A stretch of DNA of 64,000 bases from Superficieibacter sp. 1612_C1 (GTDB taxonomy: Bacteria > Pseudomonadota > Gammaproteobacteria > Enterobacterales > Enterobacteriaceae): positions 1 through 64,000 of the forward strand of contig NZ_JADGMI010000002.1 in the NCBI RefSeq assembly GCF_015234305.1. The letters run 5' to 3'. The notes below the pieces were generated by a model, which made no database searches, was not told where the DNA came from, and was given only the letters and a program-made list of their open reading frames with translations. The translations under genes and the position numbers were made by a program. Below, piece by piece: positions 45,217 through 54,464 of the stretch. Within the stretch, counting starts at the first letter, position 1; the number at the start of each line of letters is the position of its first letter.

Positions 45217-45382
45217 AAAGTCGCTCTAACGAATCAATAGAAACGTTAATAATAACACGCTTTGCCGGCCCGCATTTCTGCCAGACGGCAACCTTAAGGG
45301 CAAAATGATTATCGCAGGTCTGGCAAGGGAGAAGCGCTTACAGCAATTCAGATTGATGACAAACGTTATACCGTGGAGTTAT

Positions 45383-45480
45383 GCCTGGCGGCGCTTCGCT
45401 TGCACAGGCCTGCGGGTGTTGTTAACTTGTTGATATTGAAGATTTTTTGTAGGCCGGGTAAGGCGAAGCCGCCACCCGGC
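45383..45480. repeat. Inverted REP pair between cadC and hmp
   Basis: REP units 45383-45413 (GCCTGGCGGCGCTTCGCTTG...) and 45449-45480 (GTAGGCCGGGTAAGGCGAAG...) face each other across 35 bp. They mark the right edge of the dtpC-cad cassette. The remaining part of the 314-bp cadC-hmp gap holds nothing I can identify. Confidence 0.9.
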
Positions 45481-45530
45481 AAAACGGCGTACAAAATAGC
45501 AAAACCCGGTTTGTCATTAACCTCAGGCGC

Positions 45531-46721
45531 TTACAGCACCTTATGCGGGCCGAAACATTCGTAGTGAATGTGGTCTTTTGTCACGCCCAGTTCGATCAGC
45601 TGTTGCGCGGCGAACTGCATAAATGCCACCGGACCACAGAGATAATACTGGCTTTCAGCATCGCTCAGCGTCCCTTTCAACTGACGCAGATTCATCAAAC
45701 CTTCGCTATTAAAACGGGCCGCCTGGCGGTCTGCCTCGGTCGGCAGGCGATACCAGATATGGGCGTTAAACTGCGGCAGGGCATTGCCCAGCGCCATCAC
45801 CTCATCGGTAAACGCGTGAACGTCGCCGTTTTCCGCCGCGTGATACCAGTTAACCGGCGCGGGGTGCTTGCTCTGGGCGAGCGTATCCAGCATTGCCAGC
45901 ATAGGCGTTTGCCCCACGCCTGCGGAGATAAGCGTAACGGGTGTTTCTGGCGCAACATGCATAAAGAAATCACCCGCCGGCGCGGCGAGATAGACGACAT
46001 CGCCAACGTTCGCTTCATTATGCAGCCAGGTAGAAACCTGCCCGCCCGCCTCGCGTTTAACCGCGATGCGATAGTGCTTGCCGTCGCCTTTACGCGTCAG
46101 CGAATACTGACGAATCTCCTGATACGGAAAATCTTTTGGCTTCAGCCAGACGCCGAGGTACTGGCCTGGCTGGTAATCGGCGACCGGACCGCCATCGACC
46201 GGCTCAAATTCGAAGCTGGTGACCAGGCTGCTGCGCGGCGTTTTATCGACGATGCGAAACGCTCGCGTGCCTTCCCAGCCGCCGGTTTTGCTGGCGTGCT
46301 CCTGATACAGCTCGGCTTCGCGATTGATAAAAACGCCCGCCAGCACGCCGTAGGCTTTGCCCCACGCGTCCAGCACTTCCTGACCAGGGCTGAGCATTTC
46401 ATCCAGGGTGGCCAGCAGATGCTCGCCCACGATATCGTACTGCTCCGGCTTGATCTGGAAACTGGTGTGCTTCTGGGCGATTTTCTCTACCGCTGGCAGC
46501 AGCGCCGGGAGGTTTTCAATATTACTGGCGTAGGCGGCGATGGCGTTGAACAACGCTTCGCGCTGGTCGCCGTTACGCTGATTACTCATATTGAAAATGT
46601 CTTTAAGTTCTGGATTGTGCTCAAACATGCGATCGTAAAAATGCGCGGTCAGTTTGGGACCGGTTTCCAGCAGCAGGGGAATGGTGGCTTTCACCGTAGC
46701 GATAGTTTGTGAATCGAGCAT
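45531..46721 (-). CDS. hmp: Flavohemoprotein (nitric oxide dioxygenase)
   Basis: Converts NO and O2 to nitrate with NAD(P)H. The 396 residues have a globin domain (1-138) with the haem-ligand H85 and distal Y29, an FAD domain (about 150-260) with RQYSLT, and an NAD domain with [11 protein letters not shown] and [10 protein letters not shown]. An NsrR site lies upstream. It is divergent from glyA. Confidence 0.98.
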   Translation of the reverse strand: MLDSQTIATVKATIPLLLETGPKLTAHFYDRMFEHNPELKDIFNMSNQRNGDQREALFNAIAAYASNIENLPALLPAVEKIAQKHTSFQIKPEQYDIVGEHLLATLDEMLSPGQEVLDAWGKAYGVLAGVFINREAELYQEHASKTGGWEGTRAFRIVDKTPRSSLVTSFEFEPVDGGPVADYQPGQYLGVWLKPKDFPYQEIRQYSLTRKGDGKHYRIAVKREAGGQVSTWLHNEANVGDVVYLAAPAGDFFMHVAPETPVTLISAGVGQTPMLAMLDTLAQSKHPAPVNWYHAAENGDVHAFTDEVMALGNALPQFNAHIWYRLPTEADRQAARFNSEGLMNLRQLKGTLSDAESQYYLCGPVAFMQFAAQQLIELGVTKDHIHYECFGPHKVL

Positions 46722-46742
46722 TGCAACGTCCCTCTTTATAAT

Positions 46743-46762
46743 ATGTATTTCAAATGCATCTT
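46743..46762 (-). promoter_or_regulatory. NsrR operator of hmp
   Basis: On the minus strand AAGATGCATTT followed by GAAATACAT matches the known NsrR site at hmp (AAGATGCATTT-type inverted repeat). It lies 22 nt before the hmp ATG and implies derepression by nitric oxide. Confidence 0.85.
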
Positions 46763-46883
46763 ATAAAAATAACCTTATCTTGTAAATGGTTCTTTGCGAC
46801 GTGAAAAAATCGCACCTTTAACCTGAAAAGAATTCCATTGCCGGGCGTAAGATCTTTAATCCCAAAACCCTGATATGACGCCA

Positions 46884-46899
46884 TGCCAATCGTTTGCGT
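46884..46899 (+). promoter_or_regulatory. PurR operator of glyA
   Basis: TGCCAATCGTTTGCGT is a PurR box in reverse orientation (ACGCAAACGATTGGCA) in the place known for E. coli glyA. It links one-carbon supply to purine demand. Confidence 0.8.
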
Positions 46900-46940
46900 A
46901 AAATCGTTTGTCAAGACCTGTTATCGCGATGGCAATCGGT

Positions 46941-46946
46941 TATACT
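46941..46946 (+). promoter_or_regulatory. glyA promoter -10 element
   Basis: TATACT preceded by GGT lies 48 nt before the glyA ATG. A clear -35 is not visible at 17 bp, in keeping with an activator (MetR in E. coli). Confidence 0.6.
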
Positions 46947-46993
46947 GTCCGCCGTTGCCCAATTTTAATTGTTAGCTGAGTCAGGAGATGCGG

Positions 46994-48247
46994 ATGTTAA
47001 AGCGTGAAATGAACATTGCCGATTATGATGCCGAGCTGTGGCAGGCGATGGAGCAAGAAAAAGTACGTCAGGAAGAGCACATTGAACTGATCGCCTCCGA
47101 GAACTACACCAGTCCGCGCGTAATGCAGGCGCAGGGCTCTCAGCTGACCAACAAATACGCTGAAGGTTATCCGGGCAAACGCTACTACGGCGGTTGCGAA
47201 TACGTGGATATCGTCGAACAACTGGCGATTGATCGCGCGAAAGAATTGTTCGGCGCTGACTACGCCAACGTCCAGCCGCACTCCGGCTCTCAGGCCAACT
47301 TCGCGGTCTACACCGCGCTGCTGCAACCGGGCGATACCGTTCTGGGTATGAACCTGGCGCAGGGCGGTCACCTGACTCACGGCTCTCCGGTGAACTTCTC
47401 TGGCAAGCTGTACAACATCATTCCTTACGGTATTGATGAGTCCGGCAAGATTGACTACGAAGATATGGCGAAGCAGGCGCAGGAACACAAACCGAAGATG
47501 ATTATCGGCGGCTTCTCTGCTTACTCTGGTGTGGTTGACTGGGCAAAAATGCGTGAAATTGCCGACAGCATCGGTGCCTGGCTGTTCGTCGATATGGCGC
47601 ACGTCGCAGGACTGATCGCCGCAGGCGTTTACCCGAACCCGGTTCCGCATGCTCACGTTGTGACCACCACCACCCACAAAACGCTGGCCGGTCCACGCGG
47701 CGGCCTGATTCTGGCGAAGGGCGGCGATGAGGAGCTGTACAAAAAACTGAACTCTGCCGTATTCCCCAGCGCTCAGGGCGGCCCGCTGATGCACGTTATC
47801 GCGGCGAAAGCCGTGGCGCTTAAAGAAGCGATGGAACCAGAGTTCAAAGTTTACCAGCAGCAGGTAGCGAAAAACGCCAAAGCGATGGTAGAAGTGTTCC
47901 TGAACCGCGGCTACAAAGTGGTTTCCGGTGGTACTGAAAACCACCTGTTCCTGCTGGACCTGGTAGATAAAAATCTGACTGGTAAAGAAGCTGACGCCGC
48001 CCTGGGCCGCGCCAACATCACCGTCAACAAAAACAGCGTGCCGAACGATCCGAAGAGCCCGTTTGTCACTTCCGGTATCCGTATCGGCTCTCCGGCCGTG
48101 ACCCGTCGCGGCTTCAAAGAAGCTGAAGTGAAAGAGCTGGCCGGCTGGATGTGTGACGTTCTGGACAATATCAATGATGACGCGGTTATCGAGCGCATCA
48201 AAGGTAAAGTGCTGGATATCTGCGCACGCTTCCCGGTTTACGCCTGA
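46994..48247 (+). CDS. glyA: Serine hydroxymethyltransferase
   Basis: PLP enzyme that interconverts serine and glycine while loading tetrahydrofolate (417 residues). The PLP lysine is in [15 protein letters not shown], and ASENYTSP lies near the N-terminus. I use ATG 46994, 7 nt after AGGAG; the ATG at 46988 is too close to that site. It ends at a strong terminator. Confidence 0.98.
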   Translation: MLKREMNIADYDAELWQAMEQEKVRQEEHIELIASENYTSPRVMQAQGSQLTNKYAEGYPGKRYYGGCEYVDIVEQLAIDRAKELFGADYANVQPHSGSQANFAVYTALLQPGDTVLGMNLAQGGHLTHGSPVNFSGKLYNIIPYGIDESGKIDYEDMAKQAQEHKPKMIIGGFSAYSGVVDWAKMREIADSIGAWLFVDMAHVAGLIAAGVYPNPVPHAHVVTTTTHKTLAGPRGGLILAKGGDEELYKKLNSAVFPSAQGGPLMHVIAAKAVALKEAMEPEFKVYQQQVAKNAKAMVEVFLNRGYKVVSGGTENHLFLLDLVDKNLTGKEADAALGRANITVNKNSVPNDPKSPFVTSGIRIGSPAVTRRGFKEAEVKELAGWMCDVLDNINDDAVIERIKGKVLDICARFPVYA

Positions 48248-48262
48248 TTCTTTATTGTTTGC

Positions 48263-48290
48263 AAAGGCCGCCTCGTGCGGCCTTTTTTTT
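48263..48290 (+). terminator. glyA intrinsic terminator
   Basis: AAAGGCCGC / GCGGCCTTT stem with a CTCGT loop and a run of eight T, starting 16 nt after the glyA stop. Confidence 0.95.
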
Positions 48291-48382
48291 GCCTGTTTTT
48301 CAGCAATGTTGATAATGTGTTGCTTAACGTTGCAAGCCGCACCGTTTATCGCCAGACTATCGCCTCCACACGGGAGGGGATC

Positions 48383-49522
48383 ATGGTTTTGCACTCGACG
48401 CGCTGGCTGGCGCTCAGTTATTTCACCTACTTTTTTAGCTACGGTATTTTTCTGCCCTTCTGGAGCGTCTGGCTGAAAGGCACCGGGCTGACGCCAGAAA
48501 CCATCGGTTTGCTGCTTGGCTCAGGGCTGGTGGCGCGTTTTCTCGGCAGCCTGCTGATTGCGCCGCGGGTGAGCGATCCCTCTCGTCTGATTATGGCCTT
48601 ACGCGTACTGGCGCTGTTAACGCTGGTGTTCGCACTGGCCTTCTGGTTTGGCACGCAGGTGGCGTGGCTGATGGTCGTGATGGTGGGATTCAACCTCTTC
48701 TTCTCGCCGCTGGTGCCGTTGACCGATGCGCTGGCAAACACCTGGCAAAAGCAAATTACGATGGACTATGGCCGCGTGCGGCTGTGGGGCTCTATCGCGT
48801 TTGTGATTGGTTCCGCGCTGACCGGTAAACTGGTCAGCCTGTATGACTCGCAGGCCATTCTGGCGCTGCTTACCGTGGGCGTGGCGTCGATGTTAATCGG
48901 TATGTTGTTGCGTCCTTCGGTTATGCCACAGGGTGAGAAGCGTCAGCAGGAGGCGGCAGGGTGGGGTGCCTGGCGTAATCTGCTGGTCCAGCACTGGCGC
49001 TTTCTGACCTGTGTCTCCTTTTTGCAGGGCGCACATGCGGCCTATTATGGCTTCAGCGCGATTTACTGGCAGGGCGCGGGCTACTCTGCTTCCGCCGTGG
49101 GCTATTTATGGTCGCTGGGCGTGGTCGCGGAGGTGGTGACGTTTGCATTGAGTAAAAAGGTGTTTCGTCGGTTTAGCGCCCGCGATCTGCTGCTGCTTTC
49201 CGCCGTGTGCGGTCTGCTGCGCTGGGGGATCCTCGGCTGGTCCACGGCGCTACCGTGGCTTATCGTGGCGCAAATTCTGCACTGTGGCACGTTCACCGTC
49301 TGCCACCTTGCGGCGATGCGCTACATTTCCGCGCGGCAGGGCAGCGAGGTTATCCGCTTACAGGCGATGTATTCGGCGGTGGCAATGGGCGGCAGCATTG
49401 CCGTCATGACCGTATTTGCCGGTTTCCTCTATCAGCATCTTCAGCAGGGCGTTTTCTGGGTGATGGCGCTACTGGCGCTCCCGGCGATGCTGCTGCGCCC
49501 CCGCGTGGCGGCGCAGCGTTAA
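48383..49522 (+). CDS. hcaT: HcaT, putative 3-phenylpropionate transporter
   Basis: Major facilitator superfamily permease with about 12 helices (379 residues, the same as E. coli). The N-terminus YFTYFFSYGIFLPFWSVWLKG and the LVPLTDALANTW segment are typical of the nucleoside/phenylpropionate group. ATG 48383 follows GGGAGGGGA. The hca catabolic genes are not beside it, so its substrate here is uncertain. It is tail to tail with csiE, with TTAA shared at 49519-49522. Confidence 0.9.
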   Translation: MVLHSTRWLALSYFTYFFSYGIFLPFWSVWLKGTGLTPETIGLLLGSGLVARFLGSLLIAPRVSDPSRLIMALRVLALLTLVFALAFWFGTQVAWLMVVMVGFNLFFSPLVPLTDALANTWQKQITMDYGRVRLWGSIAFVIGSALTGKLVSLYDSQAILALLTVGVASMLIGMLLRPSVMPQGEKRQQEAAGWGAWRNLLVQHWRFLTCVSFLQGAHAAYYGFSAIYWQGAGYSASAVGYLWSLGVVAEVVTFALSKKVFRRFSARDLLLLSAVCGLLRWGILGWSTALPWLIVAQILHCGTFTVCHLAAMRYISARQGSEVIRLQAMYSAVAMGGSIAVMTVFAGFLYQHLQQGVFWVMALLALPAMLLRPRVAAQR

Positions 49523-50796
49523 GATTCCAGCATCTGCTGAATATGTTCGCGTTGATTCACGCTGAGCGGCTGTTCGGCGTGGATTAACGGCGGAGAAAAC
49601 AGCGGCAGAAGCGTCACATAAGGCGTGACCACCAGCGTCACTTCCTTCGGCGCGCCCTGCGTCTGAAAGGCATGAAGCGTAAGATATTTAATATTGAGCG
49701 GCAACAGCGTCAACTCGCGCAGCTGCTGCTCAAGCGCCTGCTCCAGCACCGGATCGTCGCCGACCAGCAGCAGTACCTGTTTTTCATGCAGATCGTCTTC
49801 ATGCATCAGCCAGGCCCCGAAGATCACCGCAATCAGCCCGGCTTCATTATCGGTAAACTGAAGATCGTAACCGTCCTCCAGACAGCGCAGCGCCTCGCGG
49901 GTGGTGCGCATCAGGCGTGGATAAAGTTGATTGATCTCTTCCGGCAGACTGTTATCGATGCCGATACCGAATACGCTACGATCCAGCGCCTGAACCAGAT
50001 GAATATAAAGCTGGCGGCTCAGTCCCTCTTCATCACTGAAACGTCGGCCTGCCAGCTGCTGAAAGCGGGTGATAAGCTGACCAATCATCAGACGCAGGCG
50101 GCTGTCCTGCTGATGCGCGTCACGCAACGGATCCGGCGTTCTCAGCACCATAAACAGCAGGCTCAGAAAAAGATGCTCATTGGTATGAAGTTTTTGCGTC
50201 ACCCGACGCTGCCAGTGGCGAATAACATCCGTGGTGGCGATATACTCAGCCCGCGCCTGCGTCCAGAGCTGCTGGGCCGGGTTAAACTCTGGCGACAGCC
50301 CCAGTTGATGCTGAAGCAAACAGTATTGTAAGTAGAGCCGCAGAAAATGCCGGTCGCGGCATTCAAACTGCCGCTCCAGCCGCCGGGCGCAGAGATTGAC
50401 CAGCGCTTGCAAATTGGTTTCATCATAAAGCGTGCGCGCGATACCCTGCACTTTCATTTGCGATTTCAGTGCGGGCGTGAAGTGCTGATCGATAAAATGC
50501 GGGCACAGTCGCAGCGCCCGGCGCAGCCAGTGCAACAGGCACAGGCGCTGGTCGAGAGTGGTGCCTTCAATCCGATAGCTACCGTCCGGCTGCGAGTTGA
50601 TGGTGAGACGATGATAACGCTGGATCTCCTGATTCGCCTCAGCGATATCCTGCCGGGTCACGGCACTCTCTACGTTATTCACTCTGCCAATAAAGTCAGG
50701 GGTGATCGTGTGCCCCGGCAGATACAGCATCAACAGCACCTGACACCGGCGCTGTGGACTGGAAAGCACAGATGGTGGAGCGGTAAGTGTCATCAT
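49519..50796 (-). CDS. csiE: Stationary-phase inducible protein CsiE
   Basis: A 425-residue cytoplasmic protein with PTS-regulation-domain (PRD)-like features and an N-terminal helix-turn-helix-like segment, as in antiterminators and activators. In E. coli it is induced in stationary phase through RpoS and CRP, and its function is unclear. Conserved parts include DNSLPEEINQLYPRLMRTTREAL and FTDNEAGLIAVIFGAWLM. I start at the double ATG at 50796; a TTG at 50841 would extend it by 15 residues without homology. Confidence 0.88.
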   Translation of the reverse strand: MMTLTAPPSVLSSPQRRCQVLLMLYLPGHTITPDFIGRVNNVESAVTRQDIAEANQEIQRYHRLTINSQPDGSYRIEGTTLDQRLCLLHWLRRALRLCPHFIDQHFTPALKSQMKVQGIARTLYDETNLQALVNLCARRLERQFECRDRHFLRLYLQYCLLQHQLGLSPEFNPAQQLWTQARAEYIATTDVIRHWQRRVTQKLHTNEHLFLSLLFMVLRTPDPLRDAHQQDSRLRLMIGQLITRFQQLAGRRFSDEEGLSRQLYIHLVQALDRSVFGIGIDNSLPEEINQLYPRLMRTTREALRCLEDGYDLQFTDNEAGLIAVIFGAWLMHEDDLHEKQVLLLVGDDPVLEQALEQQLRELTLLPLNIKYLTLHAFQTQGAPKEVTLVVTPYVTLLPLFSPPLIHAEQPLSVNQREHIQQMLES

Positions 50797-50864
50797 CTGT
50801 ATGGTTCCAGTTAACGGGTTAATGTTCTCGGGATCCTGCAAATGGCGTCGGGCGCATTTACCCG

Positions 50865-50888
50865 TGCAACGTATTCATGTACGTTGCA
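50865..50888. promoter_or_regulatory. Palindrome between csiE and the ZevA-like gene
   Basis: A perfect 9-bp inverted repeat, TGCAACGTA and TACGTTGCA, with a 6-bp spacer. A further TGCAAC half-site lies near 50913. It is placed in the 206-bp divergent region and is a candidate operator for either gene; I do not recognise the regulator. Confidence 0.6.
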
Positions 50889-51002
50889 GAAAGGCTTTTA
50901 TTGACTGCCCTGATGCAACCTGAAGGATTTGTGTATAAGAATAGCTAAAGGATCGCAGTGCGAAAGCGCAGCCGGACCTCTTTCCATAAGGAATGCTGGG
51001 GA

Positions 51003-51677
51003 ATGTCACAGAATTTTTCACGTAAGAAGCTCATGAACAAAGTTAAAGCGTGCGCCCTGGCGCTCATTTTCGGGTTTTTATCGCTACCTGTAGCCGCGCA
51101 TCCCCACAGTTTTATCAGCATGCGCAGCGAGGCAATAACCGCAAACGGGCAATTTACCGCGCTCAAAATGCGCTGGACGATGGATGAAATCACCTCTGCG
51201 GACCTGCTTTATGATGCGGGCGATGCGAAGCCGGGGGATGAAATCTGGAAAAAGCTGGCGGCGGAAGTGATGGCTAACGTGCTGGGGCAGCACTATTTTA
51301 GCGAGATGTGGCACAACGGACAGAAAGTGAAATTCATGAACCGCCCGTCGGAATATCATCTCGCCCGGGAAGGGCACAAGGCGGTGCTGACCTTTGTGCT
51401 GCCGCTGGCTGAGCCGCAGCCGTTGTCCGGGCAAACGTACACCTTCTCGACCTTCGATCCAACGTACTTCGTTGATATGAGCTACGCCGGGAAAGGCGAT
51501 ATTGCTTTTGCAGGCCAGGATGCCTCACGCTGTACCCTGACGCTTCATACGCCGAAGCCGGATGAAAAAATGACCGCGTACGCGTTGTCGCTGGATAAAG
51601 CTGATGCACCGCCGGAGGATATGGATCTGGGTAAGCAGTTTGCACAACAGGTGGTATTACAATGTCCCTCGTTTTAA
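51003..51677 (+). CDS. DUF1007 periplasmic protein, ZevA-like
   Basis: Exported protein of the DUF1007 family (224 residues). A signal peptide (VKACALALIFGFLSLPVAA) is followed at once by HPHSFISM, the histidine-rich mature start typical of this family. ZevA of Haemophilus influenzae, part of a zinc-acquisition system, belongs to it. ATG 51003 has AAGGA upstream; ATG 51033 is an alternative that shortens the signal peptide. It overlaps the next gene by 16 bp, so the two form a transport unit. Whether the metal is zinc, nickel or cobalt is not shown. Confidence 0.8.
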   Translation: MSQNFSRKKLMNKVKACALALIFGFLSLPVAAHPHSFISMRSEAITANGQFTALKMRWTMDEITSADLLYDAGDAKPGDEIWKKLAAEVMANVLGQHYFSEMWHNGQKVKFMNRPSEYHLAREGHKAVLTFVLPLAEPQPLSGQTYTFSTFDPTYFVDMSYAGKGDIAFAGQDASRCTLTLHTPKPDEKMTAYALSLDKADAPPEDMDLGKQFAQQVVLQCPSF

Positions 51678-52642
51678 ATCCGGTTCGCCGCAGGCGACGC
51701 TGGCTTCACCTTTGGCCGCTGGCGCTTTTTTTGCTGCTGGCGCTGGCAGGCGCAATGTGGCTGTGGCATGACTGGCCGCAGGTGATGATCAAAAGCATTA
51801 TCTGGCAGCGCGACGTAAACCAGCGGATGAGCGCACTGCTCCAGGCGGTTGCCGCCAGTCCGCTGCGGGCCGGGGCTTCGCTGCTGCTGTTTAGTTTTAC
51901 CTACGGCATACTGCACGCGCTGGGGCCGGGGCATGGCAAAATCGTAATAACCACCTGGCTTGCCACCCATCCTTCGCAGCTTAAATCGAGCATCGGGCTG
52001 ACGCTGGCGGCATCCCTGCTTCAGGGGCTGGTGGCGATTGCGCTGGTGGTGATTGTTCTCACCGTGTTGCAGTTGCCCGCGCGGGAATTACACCTCAGCA
52101 GCTTCTGGCTGGAGAAGGGCAGTTACGCGCTGGTCGGCGTACTGGGCGTATTGCTGTGCTGGCGGGCGCTGAAAAAACTGCGTCTGTTGCTGCGCAGGCC
52201 AAAATTTACCGCGTTTACGCCCCATCATCAGCATCATGCGCATTGCGGCTGCGGACATCAGCATTTGCCCACCCCCGAGCAACGGCAGGCGGGCGATGAC
52301 TGGCGGGCCAGGCTAATGATTGTGCTGTCGATGGGAATGCGCCCCTGCTCCGGGGCAATTATGGTGCTGCTGTTCAGCAAGGTGATCGGCGTCTTTAGCT
52401 GGGGCGTACTCTCCGCGCTGGCGATGGCGGCGGGCACCTCGATTACCATCTCATCGCTGGCGCTGCTGGTGCACAGCTTCCGCTCGCTGGCGGTGAAACT
52501 TAGCGACAATAAAGCGCCGGTGTTGTGGCGGCAGGTCGGCTGGGCGACGCTGGCACTGGCAGGCGGCGGCGTGCTTATCGCCGCGGCGCTGGTGATGTGG
52601 CTCAGCGCACAACCCGTCGCGCGTGGCCTGCGTCCTTTTTAA
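51662..52642 (+). CDS. NicO-type metal transporter, ZevB-like
   Basis: Polytopic inner-membrane protein of the NicO/RcnA group (326 residues). An N-terminal anchor follows RRRRR. The metal-binding helix motif is HALGPGHGK, a cytoplasmic histidine-rich loop (HHQHHAHCGCGHQH, about residues 183-196) follows, and MGMRPCSGAIMVLLF is the second signature. RcnA exports Ni/Co, while ZevB in Haemophilus was linked to zinc uptake, so the direction is open. It is translationally coupled to the DUF1007 gene and tail to tail with yfhR (TTAA shared at 52639-52642). Confidence 0.82.
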   Translation: MSLVLNPVRRRRRWLHLWPLALFLLLALAGAMWLWHDWPQVMIKSIIWQRDVNQRMSALLQAVAASPLRAGASLLLFSFTYGILHALGPGHGKIVITTWLATHPSQLKSSIGLTLAASLLQGLVAIALVVIVLTVLQLPARELHLSSFWLEKGSYALVGVLGVLLCWRALKKLRLLLRRPKFTAFTPHHQHHAHCGCGHQHLPTPEQRQAGDDWRARLMIVLSMGMRPCSGAIMVLLFSKVIGVFSWGVLSALAMAAGTSITISSLALLVHSFRSLAVKLSDNKAPVLWRQVGWATLALAGGGVLIAAALVMWLSAQPVARGLRPF

Positions 52643-53487
52643 TGCGCCAGCGCGGAGAGATAAAACTCAACCAGTTTATCCCGGTAAATATCGCCGTGGC
52701 GCGAGGTAAACGCGTCGATATGTTTGCCGCCGGGAATAATGATTTTTTGTTTCGGTTCAGCGGCAAGCTCAAACAACTTTTCTGTATGGTATGTGGCGAT
52801 AACATGATCATCGGTGCCATGCAGCAGTAATAGCGGGATGGGGCTGAGTGAAGCGATGTATCGCTCCGCGCTATAGTCGTCATCTAACAGAAAACCGATA
52901 CCGGGGATGGCATCGCTGGCGCTCGCTGAATACGAAAGAAACGTCGAATCAATGGCAATCGCTTTAATGCCCTGGCGATCGCCGCGCCCGACGGCGGCGA
53001 TGACGTTATTGCCGCCGAGGCTTTGTCCCAGTAGCACGAGGCGCTCAGGATCGATATCTTCCCGCTGGCGCACATAATCAATGGCGCTCTCTGTATCATC
53101 GCACAGTCCTTCCGGCGTCGGTTTACCCTGAGAGTCGCCGAAGCCACGATAATCGAACATAAAAACATTGAAGTTGCGTTCAGGCAGCCAGCTGACCAGC
53201 GGCCAGTGGGCGGTCATGTTGCCCGCATTGCCATGCGCGTGAATGACGGTTGCGTTCGCCTCGAGAGGATGGCCTTTTGTCGAGGGAATAAACCAGCCCG
53301 TCAGGTGCGTACCGTCTTTGGCGGTAAAATCGACGCGCTCGAAAATAGCCGGGCGATAGCCATAGTAATGGTTATCAGGGTAGTAAAAGAAGTTGAGGGC
53401 GACGCGCGGCAGCAGAAAGGCGCAGAATGCGAGGACGAAAATAATAAATAAACGCTTCCAGTGCTTTATCAGAATCATGGTATCCAT
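52639..53487 (-). CDS. yfhR: Alpha/beta hydrolase YfhR
   Basis: Putative serine hydrolase anchored in the inner membrane (282 residues). An N-terminal helix (LFIIFVLAFCAFLLPRVALNFF) precedes the hydrolase fold with HAHGNAGN, the nucleophile in LLGQSLGGNN, an acid in LLHGTDDHV and a histidine in GGKHIDAF. Its substrate is unknown. ATG 53478 is an alternative start three codons downstream. It is divergent in function from its neighbours and probably single. Confidence 0.9.
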   Translation of the reverse strand: MDTMILIKHWKRLFIIFVLAFCAFLLPRVALNFFYYPDNHYYGYRPAIFERVDFTAKDGTHLTGWFIPSTKGHPLEANATVIHAHGNAGNMTAHWPLVSWLPERNFNVFMFDYRGFGDSQGKPTPEGLCDDTESAIDYVRQREDIDPERLVLLGQSLGGNNVIAAVGRGDRQGIKAIAIDSTFLSYSASASDAIPGIGFLLDDDYSAERYIASLSPIPLLLLHGTDDHVIATYHTEKLFELAAEPKQKIIIPGGKHIDAFTSRHGDIYRDKLVEFYLSALAH

Positions 53488-53540
53488 ACCGTCTCAGCTT
53501 TTAAACCCGCCCCCGACAACGCGGGGGCCAGGTCAGGCGA

Positions 53541-54344
53541 TTAACGCTTCAGCGCTTCGCTCAGTTCGTCACGCATGTTTGCCAGCATCGCTTTGACGAC
53601 ACGCGGATTACCGGCAACGATATTGCCCGTCATCATGTAGTTATGACCACCCGTGAAATCACATACCAGCGCGCCTGCTTCACGTGCCAGCAGTTCACCG
53701 GCGGCGAAATCCCACGGCTTCAGGCCGATTTCAAAGAAACCGTCTACGCGACCCGCGGCGACGTAGGCTAGATCCAGCGCGGCAGAACCGGTGCGGCGGA
53801 AGTCGGCACATTCAGTGAACATTTTACCGAGGATCTTCATATACGCAGGAGCGTGCTGTTTCGCTTTGAACGGGAAGCCGGTAGCAATGATGGTGCCATC
53901 CAGATCGCGTGCGCTGCTGCCGCGCAGACGATAGCCGTTCAGCTGCGCGCCCTGACCACGGGTGGAGGTGAACAGTTCGTTACGCATAGGATCGTAGACC
54001 ACCGCGACTTCAGTGCGGCCTTTAATGCGCACGGCGATGGAGACCGCGAAGTGCGGCAGACGTTTGATGAAGTTGGTGGTGCCATCCAGTGGATCGATAA
54101 CCCATTGTACATCCTGATCTTCGCCTGCGTGTTCACCGCTTTCTTCGGTGATAATGGTGTGTTGCGGGTAAGATTTGCGAATGGTTTCGATAATCAGCGC
54201 TTCGGCGGCTTTATCGACGTTGGTTACGAAATCATTGCTGCCTTTCTGGCTGGCTTCGACGGAATCAGGCGTTTCGTAATGTTTGGCAATCAGGTTACCC
54301 GCCTTGCGCGCTGCGCGCACGGCGATGTTCAGCATCGGATGCAT
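53541..54344 (-). CDS. suhB: Inositol-1-monophosphatase SuhB
   Basis: Magnesium-dependent phosphatase that also serves with NusA/NusG in rRNA antitermination complexes (267 residues). The lithium-sensitive phosphatase motifs are EESGEH, DPLDGTTNFIKRLPHFAVS and GLKPWDFAAG. It is divergent from trmJ across 120 bp. Confidence 0.98.
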   Translation of the reverse strand: MHPMLNIAVRAARKAGNLIAKHYETPDSVEASQKGSNDFVTNVDKAAEALIIETIRKSYPQHTIITEESGEHAGEDQDVQWVIDPLDGTTNFIKRLPHFAVSIAVRIKGRTEVAVVYDPMRNELFTSTRGQGAQLNGYRLRGSSARDLDGTIIATGFPFKAKQHAPAYMKILGKMFTECADFRRTGSAALDLAYVAAGRVDGFFEIGLKPWDFAAGELLAREAGALVCDFTGGHNYMMTGNIVAGNPRVVKAMLANMRDELSEALKR

Positions 54345-54464
54345 CGGTTACTCTCACTGGATGTTAAAGAACGGGGAAAATCGGCGCATATCATAACAGC
54401 GAATTCGGATTATGTCTTCGGTTTATGATAATATGCCCGAATAATCTTTAGCCGAAGAAAGACA

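Noticed and set aside
45543-46712. A 389-codon plus-strand frame opposite hmp
   Set aside because: It is antisense to hmp, where domains and catalytic residues are intact; no ribosome-binding site is visible.
46997-48394. A 465-codon open frame on the minus strand opposite glyA
   Set aside because: It is fully antisense to glyA and would run through the glyA terminator; the composition is that of a shadow frame.
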